NCBI GenBank assembly: GCA_015490255.1
Contig: WFYF01000346.1
Span: 1-11,225 of the forward strand
Direction: 5' to 3'
DNA length: 11,225 nucleotides
Origin: Caldifarciminota bacterium
Lineage (GTDB): Bacteria; Hydrothermota; Hydrothermia; S141-80
Shown here: in pieces, positions 5,910-11,225 of the stretch
How positions within the stretch are numbered: the stretch's first letter is position 1
Layout of the letters: each line of letters begins with the position of its first letter
Made by a program: the position numbers and the translations under genes
Notes under the pieces: generated by a model
Told to the model about the DNA's origin: nothing
Database searches by the model: none
The model's input: the letters and a program-made list of their open reading frames with translations, nothing else

Positions 5910-7685
5910 ATGGATGAGAAGAAAGACTGGTCCGAGGTGGACTTCGGAGAGCTCCTGGAGCAGAGCCTCCGGCAACTCAGGGAGGGGGACCTGGTGGAAG
6001 GCACCGTCGTGAAGGTCACCGACAAGGAGGTGTATGTGGACGTCGGGGCCAAGTCCGAAGGGATTGTGCCCCGGAGCGAATTCAAAGAGGAGGTCAAGCC
6101 GGGAGACAAGGTGACCGTATATATTGAAAGCGTGGACGGCCGGGGCGGCCGGACCATCATCTCCAAGCACAAAGCGGACTTCACCCTGGCTTGGGACAAG
6201 ATCCACGAGGCCTATACGGAGAACAAAACCGTCACCGCCCGGGTGCTCTCCCAGGTTAAAGGCGGCCTCCTTGTGGAGGTTTTCGGAGTGAACGCTTTCC
6301 TGCCGGGCTCCCAGGTGGACATCCGGCGGGTGCGGAACTTCGCCCGCTGGGTGGGTGAGGAGATCCCTGTGAAGATCATCAAGGTGAACAAAGCCCGGAA
6401 GAACATCGTGGTGAGCCGGCGGGAGGTGCTGGAGGAGGAGCGGGAGAAAGCCCGGGAACGCCTCAAAGAGCTCCGACCGGGTGAAGTCCTCAAGGGTGTG
6501 GTCAAGCACCTCACAGACTTCGGTGCCTTCGTGGACCTCGGATTCGTGGACGGCCTCATCCATCTGTCCGACCTCTCGTGGGAGCGGGTTTCCCATCCCT
6601 CTCAGGTGGTGAAGGTGGGGCAGGAAGTGGAGGTCAAGGTGCTGAACGTGGATGTGGACCGGATGCGGGTTTCCCTGTCCCTCAAGCATCTCCAGCCCCA
6701 TCCCTGGGAGAAGGTGGCGGAGAAATATCCCGTGGGCAGCAAGGTGGTGGGGGTGGTCAAAAAGATCCTGGACCACGGCGCCATCGTGGAGCTTGAGCCC
6801 GGCGTGGAAGGGTTTGTTCACATCAACGAACTCAAATGGGGTCGGCCTCCCCGCCATCCCAGCCAGGTGATCCAGGAGGGAGAGCGCCACGAGTTTGTGG
6901 TGCTGTATGTGGACATTGAAAACCAGCGGATCTCCCTGGGACTGAAACAGGCGCAGGCCGACCCGTGGGCCCTGATTGAGGAAAAGTTCCCGGTGGGCAC
7001 CATCGTGCGGGGCACGGTGAAGGAGCTCACCAACACGGGGGCCTTTCTGGAGTTTGAAGGCGGGGTGGAAGGGTTCCTCCACGTGGGGAACCTCTCCTGG
7101 ACCCAGCGGTTCTCCAGTCCGGCAGATGCCCTGCGGGTGGGCCAGAAGCTCCGGGTGATGGTCATCAAGGTGGACTCCCGGGAGCGCATCCTGGAGGTTT
7201 CTCTGAAACACACCCGGCCCAATCCCTGGGACAAAATCCGGGAGCAGCTTCCGGAAGGGGCTGTGGTTGAGCTTCCCATTACCCAGATCGGGGAGCGGGG
7301 GCTGGTGGTCCAGATTGAAGAGGGTCTGGAAGGGTTTGTCCCCCGGTCGCACCTGATCCACCGGGATACGATGCACGACCATTACCAGGTGGGTCAAACC
7401 CTCCGCCTCCAGGTGATGAAGATTGAGCCCGAACGCAAGCGCATCCTGCTTTCCGAGCGGGAACTCCATCGCCGGATGCGGGAAGAAGAGCGCCGGAAAG
7501 AAAAAGAAGAGATGCGTGCTGTCCAGAGCCGGCTGGAACCTGTCCGTCTGAACCTCGGTGAAATCCTCCGCAGCGAGCTGGAGAAAGTCCGGGCCCTTCA
7601 GGAAGGACGGGACGAAGAGGAAGAAGAAACCGGCGCAGAGACGGGAGCCGGGACCGAAGAAGCCGCGGAGAGCTCTGGAGAGTGA
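5910..7685 (+). CDS. rpsA: 30S ribosomal protein S1, six S1 domains
   Basis: S1 binds mRNA on the small ribosomal subunit and promotes initiation, especially on structured or weak-SD messages. The 591-residue protein has six OB-fold S1 repeats at about 25-88, 106-172, 190-259, 275-346, 362-434 and 448-518, the full proteobacterial-type set. Domains 3-5 are the most canonical, with patterns such as DFGAFVDL, GLIHLSDLSW and RVSLSLKH. Domains 1 and 2 are divergent, as expected for those that bind the ribosome. A charged, probably helical stretch (about 520-570) leads into an acidic Glu/Gly/Thr-rich tail (568-591). The gene starts five bases after the plsC stop, and its own stop overlaps the phosphodiesterase start (GTGA). 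Six domains together with a leaderless-looking promoter elsewhere in the window fit a cell where S1 matters for initiation. Confidence 0.96.
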   Translation: MDEKKDWSEVDFGELLEQSLRQLREGDLVEGTVVKVTDKEVYVDVGAKSEGIVPRSEFKEEVKPGDKVTVYIESVDGRGGRTIISKHKADFTLAWDKIHEAYTENKTVTARVLSQVKGGLLVEVFGVNAFLPGSQVDIRRVRNFARWVGEEIPVKIIKVNKARKNIVVSRREVLEEEREKARERLKELRPGEVLKGVVKHLTDFGAFVDLGFVDGLIHLSDLSWERVSHPSQVVKVGQEVEVKVLNVDVDRMRVSLSLKHLQPHPWEKVAEKYPVGSKVVGVVKKILDHGAIVELEPGVEGFVHINELKWGRPPRHPSQVIQEGERHEFVVLYVDIENQRISLGLKQAQADPWALIEEKFPVGTIVRGTVKELTNTGAFLEFEGGVEGFLHVGNLSWTQRFSSPADALRVGQKLRVMVIKVDSRERILEVSLKHTRPNPWDKIREQLPEGAVVELPITQIGERGLVVQIEEGLEGFVPRSHLIHRDTMHDHYQVGQTLRLQVMKIEPERKRILLSERELHRRMREEERRKEKEEMRAVQSRLEPVRLNLGEILRSELEKVRALQEGRDEEEEETGAETGAGTEEAAESSGE

Positions 7686-8230
7686 AACTTCTTGTTCTCT
7701 CCGACACGCATATTCCCCACAGGGCCCGGGCGGTGCCCCGGGCCCTGAATTCCTTTTTTGAAGAAGCCGACGGCGTGATCCACGCCGGGGACTTCACCAC
7801 CCTGGATGTGCTGCTGGAGCTGGAAGCGTGGGGCAAACCGGTGTACGCCGTCTGGGGAAACATGGATGAAGAAGCCCTTTACCGGCGCCTTCCGGAGCGG
7901 ATGGTGGTGGAACTGGAAGGCTGGCGGGTGGGCATCACCCACGGTTCCGGGGCCCCGGTGGGGATCGTGGACCGGGTGCGGGATCGGTTTCGGGACACGC
8001 CGGTGGACATCCTGATCTTCGGGCACAGTCACGAGGCCATGGTGGAAGTCCGGGAGGGGGTTTTTCTCCTCAACCCGGGAAGTCCCACCGACACGGTCTA
8101 CGCCCGGCGCCAGACCTTTGCGCTCCTGGAGATCACCTCGGGGAGGGTCCGGGCAGAGATTCGTCTTTTACCTTCGCTTGAGGTGTGGAAGACGCTGGAA
8201 CACGAGCACCCCGAAAAAGATCAGACTTGA
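7682..8230 (+). CDS. YfcE/MJ0936-type metallophosphodiesterase
   Basis: A 182-residue calcineurin-like metallophosphoesterase. All metal-site motifs are present: SDTH (7-10), HAGD (34-37), GNMD (59-62), THG (86-88) and GHSH (114-117), followed by NPGS (131-134). Proteins of this family hydrolyse phosphodiesters such as bis-pNPP in vitro with Mn or Ni, but the physiological substrate is generally unknown. The GTG start at 7682 overlaps the rpsA stop as GTGA and is preceded by GGAG, which implies translational coupling. The core fold is complete by about residue 160. The last 21 codons lie antisense to the end of the metal permease gene, an overlap of 63 bp. The tail EVWKTLEHEHPEKDQT is therefore probably a non-conserved extension. 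It is the last gene of the cmk operon. Confidence 0.9.
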   Translation: MKLLVLSDTHIPHRARAVPRALNSFFEEADGVIHAGDFTTLDVLLELEAWGKPVYAVWGNMDEEALYRRLPERMVVELEGWRVGITHGSGAPVGIVDRVRDRFRDTPVDILIFGHSHEAMVEVREGVFLLNPGSPTDTVYARRQTFALLEITSGRVRAEIRLLPSLEVWKTLEHEHPEKDQT

Positions 8231-8992
8231 GCACAGCACCACGGTGGCCCCTGAAGGGGCGTTAAACACGTAAGCCAGAAAGAGCCCCACCACGCTGGCT
8301 CCCACTCCGAAAACCACCGAAAGCACCTGAAGTTCCCCGAAACTCCTAGCAACGAGCAGGGCGGTGGCCGGCGGGATCACCAGGAGGGCCGAAGCCAGGA
8401 TCACCCCCACCAGCCGCAGGGAGAGCACCACCGCCGAGGCCATCAGCGCCAGTTCCAGCGCGTTCAGCAGTCCCACCGGAAACCCCGCCACCCGGGCGAA
8501 CTCCGGATCAAAGGCGATCAGGAGAAATTCCTTGGAAAGGAGCAGGAGGGCAAGCACGATGGCGCCTGCACCGGCGATCCCCCAAAGAAGTTCGCCTTCC
8601 GGGATGCTCAGGATATTGCCAAAGAGATAGGCAAAGAGGTCTCCGGCATATCCCCGGTAAAAGCCGATCCCGAAGATCCCCAGCGCCATCAGGGTGGTGA
8701 ACAGGATGCCGATGGCGGTGTCTTCATGGATGGGGGTGCGCTCCTGGACATAGGCCACACCCAGCGCGGTGAGAAGGGCGAATCCCCAGGCCATGCCCAG
8801 AGGGGACCAGCCCAGAAGAAGCCCCAGGGCAATCCCACCGAAACTCGCATGAGCCACCCCGGCCCCGATGAAGGCCAGGTTCCGGAGCACCACGTGGGTG
8901 CCCACCAGGCCCATCACCAGCCCGATCACCACCGAGGCCACCAGGGCCTTCTGAAAGAAACCGTAGGAGAGGAGTTCCACAAGCCCGCTCAT
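8168..8992 (-). CDS. Metal ABC transporter permease (ZnuB/TroC/MntB type)
   Basis: A 274-residue integral membrane protein forming the channel of a Zn/Mn/Fe-type importer. It is almost wholly hydrophobic with about eight transmembrane segments, and typical family signatures are visible: AHASFGGIALG (47-57), the cytoplasmic coupling region AFDPEFARVAG (160-170) and VGVILASALLVIPPATA (195-211). The start ATG at 8992 overlaps the ATPase stop by four bases (ATGA). The C-terminus ends basic (HLKRR) and its last 21 codons, including the stop, overlap the convergent phosphodiesterase gene, leaving no room for an intergenic terminator. Subtype and metal cannot be decided from this protein, because Zn, Mn and Fe systems share the fold. 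Confidence 0.92.
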   Translation of the reverse strand: MSGLVELLSYGFFQKALVASVVIGLVMGLVGTHVVLRNLAFIGAGVAHASFGGIALGLLLGWSPLGMAWGFALLTALGVAYVQERTPIHEDTAIGILFTTLMALGIFGIGFYRGYAGDLFAYLFGNILSIPEGELLWGIAGAGAIVLALLLLSKEFLLIAFDPEFARVAGFPVGLLNALELALMASAVVLSLRLVGVILASALLVIPPATALLVARSFGELQVLSVVFGVGASVVGLFLAYVFNAPSGATVVLCSSLIFFGVLVFQRLPHLKRR

Positions 8993-9813
8993 GGGCGGCG
9001 TTCCTGATCATTCCGGAAAGTTTTTTCGTGCTCCGAAAGGGGCAGCACGATATGGGGCAGTTGGCCGTGACCCACGGCCGCGGCGTGGCGGCCATACATG
9101 CATTCCAGATTGGCTTCGGTGAGGACCTCCTGGGGCCGACCGTGGGCCACCAGACGGCGGGCCAGACAGGCCACTCGATCCGCAAAGGACGCAACGATGC
9201 CCACGTCGTGGGAAACCAGCAGAACGGTCAGCCCCAGTTCCTTCTGGAGACGCCGGAGCAGAGCGAAAAGCCCTTCGGTCATCGCGGGGTCCAGGGAGGC
9301 GGAGGGCTCATCCAGGAGAAGAAGGCGTGGCCGGTTGATTAGGGCGCGGGCGATAAAGGCGCGCTGCCGTTCCCCGCCCGAAAGTTCCGCGAGCCGGCGG
9401 TGCGCCAGGTGGTCAATTTCCAGAAGTTTCAGGATTTCCAGGGCCCGTCTGCGGTCGTCGGCCCCGGGTCTTCGGAACCATCCCAGGGCGCCATAGCGGC
9501 CCATCAAGACCACATCCATCACCCGGAGGGGAAAGTGGCGGTGCCGGGGAAACTCCTGGGGCACATACCCCAGATCCAGCCGCTCCTTCCGGGTGAGTTT
9601 CCATGGAGGCTTCCCCAGCACCCGGACCTCCCCTTCCTCCGGACGCAGAATCCCCAGGATCACGCGAAGCAGGGTGGTTTTCCCCGCCCCGTTGGGACCG
9701 ATGATGGCAGTAAACTGCCCTTCCTCCACCCGGAAACTCACCCTCTCCAGGGCCACATGGGCCCCGAAACGCACCGTCACGTCCCGGAGCTCAACGAGAG
9801 GAAGTGCGGGCAC
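8989..9813 (-). CDS. Metal ABC transporter ATPase (ZnuC/TroB/MntA type)
   Basis: A nucleotide-binding subunit that powers metal import through the adjacent permease. From the chosen start it has 274 residues with Walker A GPNGAGKT (39-46), Q-loop YVPQEF, signature LSGGERQR, Walker B LLLLDEP and H-loop VSHD. The reading frame stays open upstream to 9918, but that extension is antisense-like sequence inside the binding-protein gene. GTG at 9813 (VPALPLVELRDVTV) puts the first strand at the usual place. This start has only a weak GGAG about ten bases upstream and overlaps the binding-protein gene by 23 bases, so initiation probably depends on coupling. The C-terminal part carries several histidines (YGRHAAAVGHGQLPH), as often seen in this ATPase family. 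Confidence 0.92.
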   Translation of the reverse strand: MPALPLVELRDVTVRFGAHVALERVSFRVEEGQFTAIIGPNGAGKTTLLRVILGILRPEEGEVRVLGKPPWKLTRKERLDLGYVPQEFPRHRHFPLRVMDVVLMGRYGALGWFRRPGADDRRRALEILKLLEIDHLAHRRLAELSGGERQRAFIARALINRPRLLLLDEPSASLDPAMTEGLFALLRRLQKELGLTVLLVSHDVGIVASFADRVACLARRLVAHGRPQEVLTEANLECMYGRHAAAVGHGQLPHIVLPLSEHEKTFRNDQERRP

Positions 9814-10561
9814 GGAACAGCCGCTCCAGGTTCTGCTCAAGGAAATCCGGGAAAGAGGCAGGGTGAAGGATGCCGCCCAGCGGGTCCAGTGTGACCGTGT
9901 CCAGCCGGGTTTCAGCAAGAAGAGTATGGAGAAGGGCGGTGGAGGCGGCCGGCTCCAGCACCAGAATCCGGGCTCCCGAGCGACGGATGGCCCGGATCAG
10001 TCCGGCCAGGGCTTTGGGCGAGGGTTCCACACCGGGATGGCGTTCCACCACCCCCACCACCGGAATCCCGAGTTCTTTAAAAACATAGCTCCAGGCGGGG
10101 TGATACACCACCACCGGTCTCACTTCGGACACTCGTGTTCGGAAGGTCTGTTCCAGGGAATCCAGCCGGGCGAGGAGGTTCTGGAGGTTCTTCCGGAAGG
10201 TTTCGGCGTGTTCCGGATCCCACCGGGTCAGGGAATCGGTGAGGCTCTGGGCGATGCGTTTCGCATGGCGGAAGGAAAGCCAGATGTGGGGATTGGCGGT
10301 GTCCGGAATCCCTAACAGGGTTTTGAGCACCACCCGACGGCGGTGGTGGACCCAGTGATCCAGAGGCGGGCCCACCAGGATCACCGCGTGGGCTTTCTCC
10401 AGCCGGGCGAAGTCAGTGGGGCGGGGATCGTAGGTGTGGGGCGAGGCCCCCGGCGGAATCAGGGCGAAGACCTCCACGTGATTCCCCGCGAGGTCCTGCA
10501 CCAGAAGGCGCAGAGGCTCAATGGAGGTTGCAAGAAAGAGAGAGGAGAGAAACCAGATCAT
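9791..10561 (-). CDS. Metal ABC transporter substrate-binding protein (ZnuA/TroA type)
   Basis: A periplasmic cluster A-I binding protein of 256 residues, rather short for the family. A short N-terminal hydrophobic segment (MIWFLSSLFLATS) serves as a signal peptide. There is no lipobox cysteine, so it is probably soluble in a periplasm. The expected metal ligands are visible: His42 in PPGASPHTYDP, His92 in NPHIWLS, His154 in VYHPAWSY and Asp226 in LDPLGG. Three His plus one carboxylate fit either Zn or Mn. The long His/Asp-rich loop of high-affinity zinc binders is missing, with only DHWVHH (68-73). The ATG at 10561 overlaps the epimerase stop as ATGA. The 3' end overlaps the ATPase gene. Confidence 0.88.
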   Translation of the reverse strand: MIWFLSSLFLATSIEPLRLLVQDLAGNHVEVFALIPPGASPHTYDPRPTDFARLEKAHAVILVGPPLDHWVHHRRRVVLKTLLGIPDTANPHIWLSFRHAKRIAQSLTDSLTRWDPEHAETFRKNLQNLLARLDSLEQTFRTRVSEVRPVVVYHPAWSYVFKELGIPVVGVVERHPGVEPSPKALAGLIRAIRRSGARILVLEPAASTALLHTLLAETRLDTVTLDPLGGILHPASFPDFLEQNLERLFRARTSSR

Positions 10562-10950
10562 GAGGGTTCCTGCACAAGTTCCACGAGGACATAGCCGGTG
10601 TCCCGGGGATGGAGAAAGGCGATGGTATGGCCCAGCGCCCCCTTCCGGGGACCGTCCACCACCCGGTATCCCCGGGCGGTGAGGCGTTCCAGCGCCTCCT
10701 TCAGATCGTCCACCCAGAAGGCGATGTGGTGCAGGCCTCCCTTGCGCTCGGCGAGAAAGCGATCCACCGTGGTGCCTTCCCGGAGGGGCTGGATGAGTTC
10801 CAGCGCGGGACTTTCACCCAGAAAGATGAACGCCAGGCCCCGTTCTTCGTCCCGGTCCCGTGCGGTGATGGCAAGGCCCAGCACCTCGCCCAGAATCCGG
10901 GCGAGACCCTCCGCGTCCCGGGTGACGATGCCCACGTGTGCCAGCCGCAT
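10558..10950 (-). CDS. mce: Methylmalonyl-CoA epimerase (VOC superfamily)
   Basis: Interconverts (S)- and (R)-methylmalonyl-CoA between propionyl-CoA carboxylase and the B12-dependent mutase. The 130-residue protein has the two tandem beta-alpha-beta-beta-beta units of the family. HVGIVTRD (5-12) carries the first metal His, LELIQPL (50-56) lies in the second metal-ligand region, GLHHIAFWVDDL (72-83) gives a further His, and FLHPRDTGYVLVEL (112-125) gives the C-terminal Glu. The frame stays open to 11097, but that extension does not resemble the family and crosses the divergent promoter region, so the ATG at 10950 is preferred. It has no Shine-Dalgarno sequence and seems to begin a leaderless mRNA. 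It heads the metal-transporter operon. No mutase or carboxylase gene is in view, so another VOC enzyme with a related role is possible. Confidence 0.85.
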   Translation of the reverse strand: MRLAHVGIVTRDAEGLARILGEVLGLAITARDRDEERGLAFIFLGESPALELIQPLREGTTVDRFLAERKGGLHHIAFWVDDLKEALERLTARGYRVVDGPRKGALGHTIAFLHPRDTGYVLVELVQEPS

Positions 10951-10956
10951 GGCAAA

Positions 10957-10985
10957 GTTATACACGGCCGGAGGGGAACCATCAA
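10957..10985 (-). promoter_or_regulatory. Promoter for the epimerase/metal transporter operon, likely leaderless
   Basis: On the minus strand, TTGATG (10980-10985), a 17-base spacer and TATAAC (10957-10962) form a good sigma70-type promoter. Only six bases (tttgcc) separate the -10 box from the ATG at 10950, so the predicted start of transcription falls on or beside the A of the start codon. Confidence 0.65.
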
Positions 10986-10991
10986 CGTTGA
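10982..10991. promoter_or_regulatory. Perfect 10-bp palindrome between divergent promoters, possible operator
   Basis: TCAACGTTGA is its own reverse complement. It overlaps the -35 box of the leftward promoter and adjoins that of the rightward one, so a bound dimer could affect both. Its short length makes chance occurrence possible. Confidence 0.3.
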
Positions 10992-10993
10992 CC

Positions 10994-11022
10994 TTGCAAA
11001 TTCTCTGTTTCTCCCGTATGCT
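10994..11022 (+). promoter_or_regulatory. Probable promoter for the right-edge cas6-like gene
   Basis: TTGCAA (10994-10999), 17 bases, then TATGCT (11017-11022), each matching four of six consensus positions. The predicted start is near 11029, giving a short leader that contains the AGGAGG at 11039-11044. It is weaker than the other promoters in this window. TTGACC at 10988-10993 is an alternative -35 box but would need a 23-base spacer. Confidence 0.4.
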
Positions 11023-11049
11023 ATCCCCGTTCCGCAACAGGAGGTTCGC

Positions 11050-11225
11050 ATGCGTCTGAAAGTTGCCCTCCTCAATCCCCGACAGGTGCTTCCTCAAGAA
11101 TATCGCCGGGTGTTTCTCTCCCTGCTCAAAAAGGCCCTGGAACAGCGGGGGCTGGTGGATCTCCTTTATGCCCGCAAACGCACCCGTCCCTATGTGTTTT
11201 CCGCTTATCTCGGCAGAAACATGGC
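11050..11225 (+). CDS. cas6: Probable CRISPR endoribonuclease Cas6, N-terminal fragment
   Basis: Only 58 complete codons are visible before the right edge. The ATG at 11050 follows AGGAGG with five bases between, a very good start. The visible sequence has the layout of a Cas6 N-terminus: a short beta strand (MRLKVALL), a proline followed by a tyrosine and basic residues (LPQEYRR), an amphipathic helix (VFLSLLKKALEQRG), then LLYARKRTRPYVFSAYLG. The last matches the family's 'LY..K..KPFTFS.Y' stretch that begins the first ferredoxin-like fold. Cas6 cuts precursor CRISPR RNA within the repeat stem in type I and type III systems. The catalytic and C-terminal glycine-rich regions lie outside the window, so the call rests on N-terminal pattern memory alone. 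It is transcribed divergently from the epimerase operon. Confidence 0.65.
   Translation, partial: MRLKVALLNPRQVLPQEYRRVFLSLLKKALEQRGLVDLLYARKRTRPYVFSAYLGRNM

Noticed and set aside
5844..7469. A 541-codon open frame antisense to rpsA
   Set aside because: The opposite strand encodes an unmistakable six-domain S1 protein. This frame is His/Leu/Pro-rich shadow translation with no motif.
9814..9918. N-terminal extension of the ABC ATPase frame
   Set aside because: This part overlaps the binding-protein gene in another frame, and its translation (WTRSHWTRWAAS) is unlike any ATPase N-terminus.
10951..11097. N-terminal extension of the epimerase frame up to 11097
   Set aside because: It would cross both divergent promoters and the start of the cas6-like gene. 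The family's conserved N-terminus begins exactly at the ATG at 10950.

Overview
The window looks like chromosomal DNA from a GC-rich, gene-dense, Gram-negative-type bacterium. The evidence is housekeeping genes with overlapping starts and stops, a metal-binding ABC transporter protein with a signal sequence but no lipobox, and a large secreted repeat protein whose C-terminus looks like a FlgD / Por-secretion (T9SS-like) Ig domain. That C-terminal domain is commonest in the FCB group and several uncultured candidate phyla. I cannot name the phylum from the sequence, and that placement is inference.

Layout. (1) Positions 1-3849, minus strand: a two-gene secreted-protein unit. The upstream gene encodes a 1068-residue protein with two blocks of a 47-residue repeat, read here as two seven-bladed beta-propellers joined and followed by Ig-like domains. 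Ten bases downstream begins a second exported protein with BNR/Ycf48-like repeats, cut by the left edge. A sigma70-type promoter for this unit lies at about 3974-4002. (2) Positions 3850-4537: a gene-free divergent intergenic region. It holds that promoter, a roughly 250-bp cluster of nested inverted repeats with terminal inverted repeats (MITE-like), and a good promoter (TTGACA-17-TATCAT) reading right. (3) Positions 4538-8230, plus strand: a tight operon of cytidylate kinase (cmk), a PlsC-type acyltransferase, six-domain ribosomal protein S1 (rpsA) and a YfcE/MJ0936-type phosphodiesterase. (4) Positions 8168-10950, minus strand: a second operon of methylmalonyl-CoA epimerase, then substrate-binding protein, ATPase and permease of a Zn/Mn-type ABC transporter, with 4-23 base overlaps throughout. 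Its last gene converges on and overlaps the phosphodiesterase gene by 63 bp. (5) Position 11050 to the right edge, plus strand: the first 58 codons of a protein whose N-terminus strongly resembles the CRISPR RNA endonuclease Cas6. It is driven divergently from the epimerase operon.

How they work together. The cmk operon links nucleotide supply, phospholipid synthesis and translation, a common bacterial grouping. The epimerase/transporter operon pairs a metal-dependent enzyme with a divalent-metal importer and appears to start with a leaderless mRNA. The two propeller proteins are probably exported together to the surface or periplasm. The strongest lead to follow is just outside the window: if the right-edge gene is cas6, a CRISPR-Cas locus should continue to the right. 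No CRISPR array is visible inside the window.
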